A stretch of DNA of 64,000 bases from Nansenia antarctica (Eukaryota > Chordata > Actinopteri > Argentiniformes > Microstomatidae), in assembly GCA_963989245.1 (NCBI GenBank), contig OZ022346.1, positions 46,788,592-46,852,591 of the forward strand, written 5' to 3'. Position numbers and translations under genes: made by a program. Every line of letters starts with the position of its first letter. The first letter of the stretch is position 1. The notes under the pieces are model-generated. The model saw nothing but the letters and a program-made list of their open reading frames with translations. It was not told the origin of the DNA and searched no databases. This document shows, piece by piece, positions 49,769 to 61,082 of this stretch.

Positions 49769-50159
49769 CCTGCCTGTCAACTGTCAGACCAAGGAGAGAT
49801 GAGGAGAACAGATACTTTAGTACAAACCTAACAACATTTCAAAATGTTATAGTGACAATCAAATTAAACCCATGTTTCTTAGGCTGCTAGTTACTCACGA
49901 CCTGTTCTTTTCTTTTCTTTTTTAAGGTATTCTTTTTTAAGTCCAACCAAGTCAACTCGAATCTGCAAAGCAATTTAGAGAAGAAAGTTATCTATACATT
50001 TTGTTGGCCAATAGTGTCTTCTATGGATGCAAAGCAACTTACTCACTACTTGAATAACAGTTCAGCCAAGTCGATTCACGAGAGAAAAGTCAAATAAAGA
50101 CACGTATTGGCAGTGTTTTTTAAGTCGCTGTTCTCACACTTCAGCGAGTAACCTTATAA

Positions 50160-50345
50160 CCGTAACCCTAACTAACCTAGGTTAGCTAACCCTAACCAAC
50201 CTAACCTAGGTTAACTAACCCTAACCAACCTAACCTAGGTTAACTAACCCTAACCAACCTAACCTAGGTTAACTAACCCTAACCAACCTAACCTAGGTTA
50301 ACTAACCCTAACCAACCTAACCTAGGTTAACTAACCCTAACCCAG
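50160..50345. repeat. About 29-bp telomere-like palindromic tandem repeat
   Basis: Five to six units, each combining ctaaccctaacc (one and a half telomeric CCCTAA steps) with the palindrome TAACCTAGGTTA. Confidence 0.85.
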
Positions 50346-52281
50346 CATTGACATTGACTTCATAGCTAGCTAGCTAGTTAGCGACCATGGTACATCTGTC
50401 TTATCATTATTGTTGCACGACAGTTGCAGCTTGCAGAATATAATATAATAATATAATCTTTACCAGCCTCTATTCAGACACGGTTGTCCATGAGGGTTTG
50501 TGCACGTTCAAATAAGATTATTATTATTATTCATGAAACAGTACGTTCAAATAAGATTTTTGAAATGTTATGAAACAGTCCTCAGTCTTGAATCAGCAAC
50601 GTGCAGGTGTTAATGAGACAGACAGCTGGCGTCATTATCACACTGACTTCAGTCATGAGTCATGACAGAATAACTATACTTATTATAACTATATATATAT
50701 ATATATATATATATTAAGTACTATAACTTTGAGAATCACCTAAAAGGTTGCATCTGAAGGATATTAGATATTACTTACTAAAGGAAGGTCCTGAAGAAAC
50801 TTTGTGGGCAAGCCTTATTTTGGTAGTTAGAGGGGAGATGGATAGATTCATAGATAGAGTGCTTAATGTTTAAAGAGCCTCAATAGTATCAAAAATATGT
50901 TTAGAAGTGGGGTCAGTCAGTACACATTTTAAAGTTGGATTGAGATTTCACCCTCAATGCATTGACCGATGAATGATCAGCACTAGCAGTAGCACCCTCT
51001 GGTGGTATTCAGCTGTAAATGTAGGAGTATGTTCTATTCAAGTGGTGTCAATGAAGCACACACACTGGTAATGTCCATGATTAAATCCAACTGGGAAATA
51101 AGAAAAGGAGGTCTTGAAGGGGTTACACAGCCCTGACAGCTGACACCCTCCAACTGAAGAGGGCTGCTAAAGACACACACAGAGAAAGAGAGAGATTAAG
51201 AGATTAACTATATATAAACCCCTCAAAAAAAGTTCGGAAATGCTTTTTTGGTTGATTATTCCTCCCCTTTAATAATACCAATTGGTATTGTATTTTATAT
51301 CGTTGGAAAGCCTGATTGGTCACCTTTACAATGAGGTACAACTTGTAAGGATCATACATTCATGGAATGAGTAACACAGCTAAACGTGTGGGTAGCGGCC
51401 CCAAAAAATGTGCCAACCGATCAACAACCATGACGTGCGCCGACACCCACCATCGTTTGTTCGGGAGGGGGGAAAGCTGAGGACTAGAATTTCAAGTCCT
51501 GATCTGGGCCCACTGAATGTGTGACCGATGACAGGACGCTGATGTGTACTTTAGGCACTTTTAATCTGTACAATGCACACAAAAATAATGCTGTAATGAA
51601 ACGTCAATGTAGGTGTCTTCTCAGCACGAGTCAACCTAGCACAAAAAAGGACAACTGAAGCATTTCAGCTAACTGACGCGGAGAACAGTGATAAGCGCTA
51701 GCATACAGAAAAATGAACCACGAGGTTAGCTAAATTAAAGTCTCTAAAACGCTCATAACACCTATGTTTTCGATACAACATGACAGAATGTATGTGCACT
51801 CATTCTTAAATGCATGTACAACTTCTCATGTGCACTCAAATTAAAGTTATGACAAGTATATTACAAGTTTACATTGCACTGCTGTAGACACGTACCTCTC
51901 TCCGTCTCATAGAATGCAGAATGAGAGAGAAACGCGGAAATTAGGCAGAGGGTTGATTGGGAGTGGAGACAGGTGTGCTGGTTTGGCTGATAATCCAATT
52001 AGCGGGGACAAGCCTCACCTGCGGCGGAGAGCACGCTGTGCTCGAGCTGTGGGGGCGGGGGAGGGTGTGTGTGGAGGCCCAGCCGTAACACTCTGTCTCT
52101 CTCTCTCTCTCTCTCTTTCTGGTCCAGTGGTGGGCATGTTGCTGTATTCTGTGGTCCTGTTTTGGTCTTGTCTGACATGGTGGCGTCTAGGCTACTCTGA
52201 TACAACTGTTGGCTCTATCATGTGGTTGCTGTGTCATTAGGAGCACTGCAGCTTGATTTGCATTGAGTGTGCCTCACAGGT

Positions 52282-52333
<52 letters not shown>

Positions 52334-52429
52334 CGGATGTTATCAAAATGATGTAATGTCCTGCTAATTTGTACAGTATTGTACACAGCAAATATTCAAG
52401 TTTTGTCTATCTGTCAGTGTCAAATGTAG

Positions 52430-53115
52430 CTGTCTGTCTTGCTACTGACATAGACAAGCTACTGTGTTGCTAACATAGACAAGCTACTGTGTTATTAACA
52501 TAGACAAGCTGCTGTTACTAACATAGACAAGCTACTGTGTTACTAACATAAACAAGCACCTGTGTTAACATAGACAAGCTACTGTGTTACTAACATAAAC
52601 AAGCACCCGTGTTAACATAGACAAGCTACTGTGTTACTAACATAAACAAGCACCTGTGTTAACATAGACAAGCTACTGTGTTACTAATATAGACAAGCTA
52701 CTGTGTTACTAACATAAACAAGCACCTGTGTTAACATGACAAGCTACTGTGTTACTAATATAGACAAGCTACTGTGTTACTAAAATAAACAAGCACCTGT
52801 GTTAACATAGACAAGCTACTGTGTTACTAACATAAACAAGCACCTGTGTTAACATAGACAAGCTACTGTGTTATTAACATAAACAAGCACCTTTATTAAC
52901 GTAGACAAATTACTGTGTTTTTAACAAAAACAAGCACCTGTGTTAATATAGACTAGCTACTGTGTTATTAAGTTATTAACATAAACAGCACCTGTATTAA
53001 CATAGACAAGCTACTGTGTTATTAACATAAACAAGCACCTGTGTTGACATAGACAAGCTACTGTGTTACTAACATAAACAAGCACCTGTGTTAACATGGA
53101 CAAGCTACTGTGTTA
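52430..53115. repeat. About 47-bp compound minisatellite
   Basis: Alternating half-units aacatagacaagctactgtg and aacataaacaagcacctgtg repeat about 15 times with small deletions. Confidence 0.9.
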
Positions 53116-53643
53116 CTACAGTTTTTTACGGTCGCTAAGTCACCATGTTCAATACTGAAACCACAGTTTCACAACTCTTCATACAGTCAGCAGAGCAGAA
53201 ACCCATGTGAACAAAACTGTGACTCTTTCTCTGTGATTTGTGCATTGCTTTCATACAGAATGCATTCAATGACTACGTTCTGCAAATGCCATAACACTTC
53301 TCTCATTCAAACTCCCCCACTTGCAAAATACTATGTATTTGCAACACATTTTTTCATTGCTAACATACTGTGTTCAAAACTCTGAAGAACACATTCAAAA
53401 CTGAATTATTTGGTGCAATTTTGCAGTAATCATATTCCTATCATATATGACAGAAAGCTCGCAATAAACAGTTTTTTTGCACAGTGTTTGAGTGTGCAGA
53501 TGCTGTTATTTTGCACTCTATTGGCTTTATTTTCCTCCCTAGTTAGAATATGATAGCATCTTTTTGTGAATGCAGTGTGATTTTCCGACTTTCAAGGTGA
53601 ACACTTGTCACATCCCTGAGACTTTGTTATTGCCGTTGTTTAG

Positions 53644-54449
53644 ACAAGAACTCCTCGTTGGAGATCAAGTACCGTCCAAAGAAGAGCCGTGAGAAGGAAG
53701 CTGAGCCTGAGAGAGTAGAGAAACAGTGCAGCACCCCCGATTACAAGACCGAAAGGCGCCGTGGATCTAAGTTTTTTTTAATCATCTTAACATTCTAAAA
53801 TCTTAACATTCTAAAATCTTAACATTCTAAAATCTAAAATCTTGACAGTTATGAGGTCTTGTGTATCTTCTGTGATCTCTCCCTCCAAAATTGTTTCTCT
53901 TTTGGACTACAACTGCATTGGCGTTGAGATATCTGTCTGTTTTTTTCCTTTGATTCAGGTCAAGCGCTCTATTCGCAATTTTCGCATGTGTGGGGAGTGT
54001 GAGCCATGCAGGAGGACCGTGGACTGTACCCAATGTGACTTTTGCAAGGATATGAAAAAATTCGGGGGTCCCAATAAGATAAGACAGAAGTGCAGATTTA
54101 GGCAGTGTGAGGTCCAAGCCAGGGTGAGTTTGCTTATGAAACTTGCTTCTTTGCTCTTAATTTCCCCCCCTTTCATATCTCACTTGACTGAAGAAATTCA
54201 GAGGTATTTTGACTATTCCATGTTCTCAAGTGTGTTGCAAGAACTTGTGTATACTTCCTGCAAAATACAACATTTTGTCCCCTTTTTCCTTTTGTTCAGA
54301 AAACGCTACGTGTGAAAGAGGAGGAGAATTCCTTGCGTGAAAGGCGGGAGAATTCGCACCACAGGCGAAGGCGATATTCAGACGACTACGACAGCGAGGC
54401 GGAACTCTACCAGCAGTACAAGGCGGCCGGATATGATGACAACAACATG
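53644..54449 (+). pseudogene. cxxc1: cxxc1 (CFP1)-like exons: linker, CXXC finger, acidic segment
   Basis: Three exons: 53644 to about 53772 (LEIKYRPKKSREKEAEPERV, CSTPDYKTERRRGSK), 53959-54123 (CXXC zinc finger: MCGECEPCRRTVDCTQCDFC, KKFGGPNKIRQKCRFRQC) and 54300-54449 (RYSDDYDSEAELYQQYKAAG). CFP1 binds unmethylated CpG and recruits SET1 H3K4 methyltransferase; KKFGGPNKIRQKCR is the CXXC1 type and differs from the MBD1 type. The upstream PHD-finger exons are not found and the CFP1 C-terminus never appears. After the first exon the codon series reaches GGATCTAAG but is followed by TTTTTT in place of GT, so the donor is lost beside a short (aacattctaaaatctt)n repeat. A three-residue expansion (RSIRNFRMC) precedes the finger. 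It continues in phase into the mbd1-like exons, so this may be part of a fused or decaying gene. Confidence 0.65.
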
Positions 54450-54888
54450 GTACAGTGTTTCCTCTATATGCATTTATTATTAGTCGCCGGTCCCTTTAAT
54501 CCCGTATCCTAATCGAAAATGCAACATCATCAGCGACGACTGTGGGTTATTGCATTTACTGCTGTTATCTGGTTCATGCTCTTATACCAGTGCTCAGTAT
54601 AGAGTATTTTAAATGAACATTCGTAATGTATGTCTCTGATGTTCATGGTCAATTAAATCAGCCTATTTTGTTGATATCAATAAATACAAGGCACTCATTA
54701 GTTGTTGTTTTTTAAAATCATTTTAGAATTTCCTTGCATGCATTCATATTGATATGTTCACGGTATCTTTGAATTCATGAAATGCCCCACATGTGTAATA
54801 ATTACATGAACAGCCTCCTAACAAAAGTTTCCAACGGCGCTCTTATGTGTATGTATGTGTTTGACAGAGACACTTGTTGCCCTTTCAG

Positions 54889-57350
54889 TTGAGTCAGACT
54901 GATGAGTTTGGGACGCAAGAGGGGGGGGTGCAGGATGGCAGGCAAAAACCTCAGTATACATACGGTCGCAAGACAACCTCAAGGAAAAGCAGTAAAGCAG
55001 TGCCGATTGACTTGGAGTACACTGATGAGGAGGAGGAGGAGGAAGAGGATGAGCGTTCCATGGGAACAGTGAGTTGCCCAATATGACAGGGAATTGCAGA
55101 GCAGGGAAAGTGATATGCTCACAAGTTTGAGCTAGCATTATGGTCCCATCTCAATGATAGGTGATTTTGGATTCCCCTCTCCCTTTCTGATGTTTGTTAT
55201 TGTTGTAGGGACGCTGGGCCAGGGGCGTTGAGCAGACCAGCAGTAGTAAACGGCGCTTTCACGAGAGGCACTTTGGAAATCACCAACCGAGAGTCCAGGT
55301 TAGATTCAAATTATTATTTAAAAAAAGATATGCTATAGATATGCTATTTTTTTTCCCTTTTTTAATCTATCAGTCTCAGTGGGATCCACTATTCCTACCT
55401 AAACCACTTGCCCCGCCCCCCTCTCCCCCTGCTCATTTTGCAGGCGACAAGAGAAAGTGTGGAACCATTCCAGAGGAATGGGCTTCCTGAGAGCGTCCCC
55501 AATATCAGAAACCATTCAACTTCTCCAGCAGTGAGTCACCCCTCTCTTCTTTCACAGTATGCCTCAAGATCCCTCAACCATGTCGTGTTTCATTGTAGAA
55601 TAAAAAGCACAATGTAGGTCGGTGCTAGTAATTGTTTGACATGTTGCCTGTGTACTACTCTTGCTGTGTTTACCTTTTGAACGTTTGGAGTAATGGTGTA
55701 TTTTCCTTTCTCTTTGCTCAACAGACAGACACTGTGTTTAGAAAGGCTGATGCCCAGGGCAGACTGAATGGAGGGGACGGAGGGAGACTAGTCGTGGACC
55801 AGGAAGTAGACGCGCACTCTAGAAAGCCGGACGTGGAGGATGAGGGCACACCTATGGTAAATGAGTAGCTCGTACCCTGTTGCATAGCTGGGCCTTTGAA
55901 CCATTATTATTCATAATATTAATTGCCTAAAACTGCCTAAAACCAGTGTTCAATTTGCCAATACTTTTGGAGCCCTGAAATATGGGGAGTATGTTTTTAA
56001 AAAAACAACAACTATACTTTCTAAATTGTGCACCCAATCTGAACCCCCCCCCCCCCTCCATTAAATTAAAGTTGAGAATCTCTACATTAACCCCATATTA
56101 ATTGTTAATTGTTTCAAATCCGTATTGAGCTAAAAGAAAACCCAAATGCTTCCTCTTTCCAATACTTATGGAGTGCACTGTATTGTAAACACAATATTGC
56201 ACATTGCATAGCTCACTTCAATACATTACCAGATATAAGATATAAGTCTAGATATAAGATAATTTGTGCCTTTTTAAGCCGTCATTGTAAATCTTCAGAC
56301 AATCACATTTGATAGACCTTTTGCACAATGCACGGCATAGGCCTACCTATCTCGGTCACGCCATAGCCATGCAGCCATTCAGAGAGGACGGCTTGGGTGG
56401 GGAACTTACATCGTCTCCTGTCCTTGATAGTAGCCTATTTTCCTATCCAGTCCTCAGTCTTGCTATGATGTAAAATCCTGACTCCTGTCTCAATGAAAAT
56501 CCCTGTATATGCTGTAATATGTAGGGTGTGTTTTTATAACACTTCTTGCGCTCTTATTGAAGAGCTCTGCTGCTGTCGTGTAGTAGAAGCAAAAATGGGT
56601 ATTGAAAGTTCACACTTCAGAATCAGAATTACTTTATTCACCAAGTAGGTTTTCACATAAAAGGAATTTGCTGTGGTAGATTGGTGCAAACAGGCAACAT
56701 AATAATAATAATAATTTAAAAAACAAGTCGTGCAAAAAAACAAGTAGTGCAAAAAATAAAAAAGTAGTGCAAAAAAACAAGTAGTGCAAAAACAATCAAG
56801 TAAGATATAAATATGAATCGGCACTTGTGTGCCGATAAGGAATGGGCTCTCGATTACACGACCGTAGTTCAAATGGACTTGAGACCAAACAACACATTTT
56901 TTACCTTGATGCGATACTGTTTAGATCACTCCGATCTTCAGTCTGGCTGACAGCACGGCGAGCGCCACCAGGACGGACCAGTACCAAGGCCTGCTGCAGC
57001 TGTTAGAGAACCTGAGGACTTCAGCTCTGCCCATCCTCTGGTTCGCCATCATGGTGGAGGGCCCGCGGCTACAGCTGCTCCAGTGCTCCAAGCTGTCTGC
57101 CATGACGGACACACTCCTGCACATCGACCCAGGCTTTTACTATCAGGTCACTGTGCAGGGACAGCCTCTGCTCCTCACTCACCCGCTATATGAACTCCAC
57201 CCACCCCGACTGAACTGTGTGACCCTACTCCTGGATCTGGAGAGGTACAGGGTATGCCAGGGGGTCCCCATCGAGGAGTCACCACCACTCATCCAGGCTC
57301 CAGTAATCTGTGAGAGGGCGTCCACCTGTGGCTTCCTGGTACAGAAACAG
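54889..57350 (+). CDS. mbd1: mbd1-like C-terminal exons
   Basis: Five exons with intact splice sites, all in phase 0: 54889-55068, 55209-55298, 55444-55530, 55725-55856 and 56925-57350. The first four encode polar, low-complexity sequence with an acidic run (YTDEEEEEEEDE) and basic stretches. The last begins EDEGTPM/ITPIFSL across the intron, matching the GTPVITEIFSL motif near the MBD1 C-terminus, and goes on with a 140-residue folded-looking domain (LRTSALPILWFAIMVEGPRL, GFYYQVTVQGQPLLLTHPLY) that I associate with fish MBD1. MBD1 is a methyl-CpG-binding repressor; its MBD and CXXC domains are absent here. The final frame either splices at 57350 (gtagag) or reads on through ECCNKCKDLL to a stop near 57510. 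Assignment to MBD1 rests mainly on the short motif. Confidence 0.55.
55857..56924. other. Intron of the mbd1-like gene, transposon-rich
   Basis: Tc1-type ends near 55960-56175 (ccaatacttttggagccctg, cttatggagtgcactg), and a LINE/SINE piece at 56620-56700 (cagaattactttattcacca) followed by a short tandem repeat of aagtagtgcaaaaa. Confidence 0.55.
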
Positions 57351-57455
57351 GTAGAGTGCTGTAACAAGTGCAAAGACTTGCTCGGCCATTTTGTTTTTTA
57401 TGTTGTCCCTAAATGGTCCAGTGGAGTAATGTACTTGTGGTTTGTGTGTCCTCAG

Positions 57456-57508
57456 TCAACCTGTTCCTCATGTATTCTGTGGTCAAACGGCTGGGAGGCT
57501 ATGAGAGG
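57456..57508 (+). CDS. Isolated ARID-like exon
   Basis: 53 bp between an acceptor (gtgtcctcag) and a gtgagt donor encode NLFLMYSVVKRLGGYER, which matches helix 3-4 of an ARID DNA-binding domain (pattern xNLxxMYxxVxxLGGYE, closest to ARID5/ARID6 types). Its phase (needs one preceding base) does not fit the exon ending at 57350, so it is either from another broken gene or belongs to an alternative splice. Neighbouring ARID exons were not found. Confidence 0.5.
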
Positions 57509-58677
57509 GTGAGTAGACAAGGCCTTCGGTTACATACACACTATCGCTCCACAATCCCTGCACATTTTTAAGGCCATTAAAATGTATATAATATGCTGTA
57601 TTACAGTGACAATGTCATGTGCAGCTCCGACAACATTCTAATTTTTTAAATGTACACCCTCCAAACCTACATTAAAAACAGAAAATCCTTTTGTATGCCT
57701 TCATTTCCTATGTTGTCTTGATGACGTCCCAGAGTTACGAGCTGCAAGGACAGATGGGGTTGTTGTGTCTTGTCTGTCTATCATTGACTAATTTGACCTC
57801 ATGGATATTGAAAGGAGAAAAAGTTATATCTGTGATTAGCAGGCAGTGCCTGATAAGCCTACCCTTGATTGGATTTATATGTTTAATTTACCAATTGCTA
57901 TACTGTCGATCATAATGAAGGAGAAGGCCTACCACAGCCAAATTGCTTTCTTAAATTACACAGTCTAAGTGTGTTGTATTTCTCACCCATGAAACTACTT
58001 CTGTGACCCATTCTTTTTTGTTTTGTTCCCCCTCTATTTCCCCCCCCCCCCCCCCCCTTGTGGTGTGCAGTCCTGACACATGCAGTCATCTGAGACTATG
58101 ATGAACACCAAGCAGTAGCACTGTATTTCCTTTTCACTGTACAGCTGTTTTTCGTGTACTTTTTTTTTGTATGATAGCACTTAATTGTGATGAGATCAAA
58201 TAGTATTATGTGTCTGTCTACTTATTGACATGGCCTTACATGAAGCTTGGTTTCTTCAAACTTTATAATATTTTTTAAAACTCACTGCCATTGCTGTTGT
58301 ATCTGAACATGAGACAATATTTTGTTATATAACTCTGACATGAAGCCTATGCAGATTGAACTTGTGGTATTTATTATAAATGTCAAGATGCATTCTGTAA
58401 GCAAAGACGACATATCTGCTACCTGTCTAAATTACTATAGTGATGTTGCAGGTGTTTAGAAAATTGATGAAGATCACCCACCTTATATTCCTTTTGTAAT
58501 TCAATATGTTTTCTCAAGAATTGTGTATATTGTGAAGAAACATGTATTTGTAAATATAATATGATTTAGTAAATCTATTCTTCTAAACACAGAGTGATTT
58601 TGTGATGGAAATTGAATGGTAACCATTTTGCCTTTCAACTTTAAACGACTAGCCTAAGTTTTAAGATAATTTAAGCC
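57509..58677. other. No gene seen
   Basis: AT-rich sequence with a C-run at 58040-58058. It could include the 3' UTR of the preceding gene. Confidence 0.4.
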
Positions 58678-58947
58678 AGTAGAGAGCCAGATCAGGAGAC
58701 GGAAGTGGGGATGGATTGGTCACACCCTGCGCAAACCAGCAGCTACCATCACACGACAGGCCCTGACATGGAACCCACAGGGAAAGCGGAAAAGAGGAAG
58801 GCCCAGAAACAGCTGGAGGCGGGACTCTGAGGCGGAGTTGAAGAGGCAGGGTACCAGCTGGGGAGAGGTGGAAAAGAAAGCCCAGAGCCGTGATGGATGG
58901 AGAAGAGTCGTTGATGGCCTTTGCTCTGCAAGAGATTCAACGGCATA
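58678..58947 (+). mobile_element. LINE 3' fragment
   Basis: The plus strand encodes WGWIGHTLRKPAATITRQAL, KRKRGRPRNSWRRD and WRRVVDGLCSARDS then stop, the conserved C-terminal tail of a non-LTR retrotransposon polyprotein found widely in animals. It ends in caagtaagtcatgtg and a TG microsatellite (58960-59010). Confidence 0.7.
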
Positions 58948-58966
58948 AGTCAAGTAAGTCATGTGT

Positions 58967-59003
<37 letters not shown>

Positions 59004-59059
59004 TGTGCGCGTGTGTGCGAGAAAGGGAGAGAATGTTTGTTAGAGAGAGGTGAGTGTAC

Positions 59060-59158
59060 TTGACCAGGAGAGTATCCTTTCATCTGTGAGAGGACAAACT
59101 CGTCGCTCTTGAGGGTGAAGTTCTCTCCGGCCTGGACCTCACACCAACTCTCCTCATA
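59060..59158 (-). CDS. Possible exon of an unidentified gene
   Basis: Exactly 99 bp between an AG (59159-59160) and a GT (58-59 side) on the minus strand encode 33 stop-free residues, YEESWCEVQAGENF then TLKSDEFVLSQMKGYSPGQ. It looks like coding sequence but I do not recognise it. The L1 at 59161 begins immediately at its acceptor side, so if it is an exon the L1 removed or separated its upstream intron. Confidence 0.3.
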
Positions 59159-59383
59159 CTGACTTCCGGTTATGGCGTGGTACTAGGAGGTCACGGCTTT
59201 TGAGCTCTGCTGCTAGCATGTAATTAATCCTACAATACTAATCATAATATTATTTAAAGTCAAGCAACACATTTGTAAGAGTACTGGGAATCAAAATGTC
59301 ACGAAAAAGTGCCAAAAAAGATAAAAAGGAACCACGACTTGACGACAAACATTCGGAGAGTGAAGGAACGAGCACTGTCATGG

Positions 59384-60475
59384 ACCGGCCTCAGCCGCAG
59401 GGTCATCCAGGTGTGGTTCCAGAACTGTCGGGCTCGCCACAAGAAGCACGTCAGCCCCTCCCACCTGGCCCAGAGCGCCATGACATCACAGACCATGACA
59501 TCACTGCAGCAGAGCCAGCTGACTCCGCCACTCCTCCTGGACGACCTCCAGTACACCGCCTACGTGCCTCTGGACACGCCCACCATCGCCACCCTGCACA
59601 CCTACATGGACGCCTCTGCTCTCCCATTCGATGTCCCAGCTGCCAATCAGCCTCATCTGATCTACACGTCCTGCCCCCTGGAGACCGGACCTTCCCATTG
59701 GCTCTGAGCCTGGAGGGAGGGGCCTATGAGGGAGGGGCCTATTAGGGAGGGGCCAATGCCTTGATCAACATGAAAATTGTTTGAAATCTGACACTCAAAT
59801 GTTTATGTAAAATAACCAGGTCAATGTTTAAACATTTTGTTAATATATCTTGTATTATATTATCTATTATCTGAGTCGGTTATGTTGGTTTAATTTATTT
59901 GATGTGTTTGTGACGGAGCACTTTGTTATAAAGTAACTGAGGTGGTGGAGTCCTCAATTGGAGGTGGAAAGCTGATCTCTGACCAGTTTCTGTTGAATAA
60001 CGCCATGTGACCTGCTGACGGCTGCCTGTGTGTTCTGTTACCACGGTTACATTACTGAAACACTACTAAACACTGTTACCACGGTTACTAAACACTGCTC
60101 TGTTACCAAGGTTACTAAACAAACAACGTTACTGAACACTGTTACCACGGTTACTAAACACTGCTCTGTTACCAACGTTACTAAACAAACAACGTTACTG
60201 AACACTGTTACCACGGTTACGTTACTGAACACTGTTACCACAGTTACGCTACTGAACACTGTTACCACGGTTACGCTACTGAACACTGTTACCACGGTTA
60301 CGCTACTGAACACTGTTACCATGGTTACTTCTTCTATCAGGACGACTGCCAATGGCCCCGGGCCTGAGCTAGATTCCTCTTCCTGCTACGACTGGTGGAT
60401 TGATGATTTACTTGCTTAGTCAAATGTATCGATTGTAAGTCGCTTTGGAATAAGGCGTCTGCTAAATGCCAAACA
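59384..60475 (+). pseudogene. lhx8: lhx8 3'-end copy inserted into L1 ORF1
   Basis: Flanked by tgtcatgg at 59376-59383 and 60476-60483. The insert opens inside a LIM-homeobox homeodomain: TGLSRRVIQVWFQNCRARHK (recognition helix with WFQN intact) in the frame that ends at TGA 59705-59707, with QYTAYVPLDTPTIATLHTYM as in the LHX8 C-terminus. The rest is 3' UTR-like, then a minisatellite, and finally gattgtaagtcgctttgga and cgtctgctaaatg, the 3' tail of a fish L2-type LINE/SINE. So it is 5'-truncated, has a LINE-type tail in place of poly-A and a target duplication: I infer an mRNA copied by L2 machinery through a LINE tail in its 3' UTR. The homeodomain itself is incomplete (LIM domains and first helices absent), so it is not a working gene. 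LHX8 is an oocyte and forebrain factor. Confidence 0.75.
60040..60330. repeat. About 27-bp minisatellite in the lhx8-derived insert
   Basis: Units built on cactgttaccacggttacg, in two variants, repeat about ten times. Confidence 0.85.
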
Positions 60476-61082
60476 TGTCATGGCTGACATGGAGGATGAC
60501 CCCGATGAGGGAGATGGCGAGGTATTGGACCCAGACAGGAGTAGCAATCAAGATATCATGAAAGCCATACTGTCCTTGAAAAGCGGTCTTTATAAGAAAA
60601 TGTATGTTGTGCAAGCAACCATTGCGGATGTAAGGAAACAGGTAGAAGATTGCACAGGGCGCGTAGCACATGTGGAACAACGGATTTCCGATGCAGAAGA
60701 CAGCGTCAACGGGCTAATATCCAAAGTCAGCGCATTGGAAAGCACCGTCAAAAGCCTTACCAACAAAGTGGACGACTTGGAATGCAGAAGCCGTCGAAAC
60801 AACGTGAGAGTGGTGGGTTTACCGGAGAAGGCAGAGGGCCAGGATGCAGTCGCATTTTTGGAAAAATGGTTACCGGAGGCTCTGGGGTTGGACCCACGAG
60901 CTGCCTTGGTAATTGAACGGGCTCATAGAATCGGCGCTCCACCAAACAACGACTCGAACACGACACGTCCAAGGACATTTATTATGAGGTTCTTGAACTT
61001 TAAGGACAAGGAACGAGCATTGAAGGCAGCCAGAACCAAAGGAAAGGTCCTTTACAACAAGGAGCAAGTGCGTTTTTATCAG

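Larger units (their letters stand above)
49781..53640. other. Intergenic region between divergent tdrd5 and cxxc1-like gene
   Basis: No exon recognised apart from a possible tdrd5 5' UTR exon. It holds tandem repeats listed separately, a TA run at 50693-50714, a mariner-type end near 51230 (cctcaaaaaaagttcggaa) and a CA microsatellite at 52280-52332. Confidence 0.5.
59161..61082 (+). mobile_element. Second L1, 3'-truncated, split by an insertion
   Basis: It starts gacttccggttatggcgtgg, like the 5' end of the L1 at 11541. After a 135-bp leader comes an ORF1 that is interrupted at 59384-60475. The element stops after ORF1 residues VRFYQDLS (61082), where unrelated coding sequence begins. Confidence 0.75.
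59296..61082 (+). pseudogene. L1 ORF1, interrupted by the lhx8-derived insertion
   Basis: Part 1 (59296-59383) encodes a lysine-rich N-terminus (MSRKSAKKDKKEP). Part 2 (60480-61082) carries the coiled coil (ISDAEDSVNGLISKVSALES), NNVRVVGLPEKAEGQD, IERAHRIG and VRFYQDLS, homologous to ORF1 at 11677. The two parts are in register: the ATG codon within the duplicated tgtcatgg occurs at 59380 and 60480, so excising one TSD copy and the insert restores one frame. Confidence 0.8.

Noticed and set aside
59384..59707. A functional lhx8 gene
   Set aside because: Only the end of the homeodomain and the C-terminus are present, flanked by a target duplication inside an L1.
59296..59745. A new L1-LHX8 fusion protein from the L1 start codon
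   Set aside because: The L1 frame and the homeodomain frame differ, so translation from the ATG at 59296 does not give the homeodomain.
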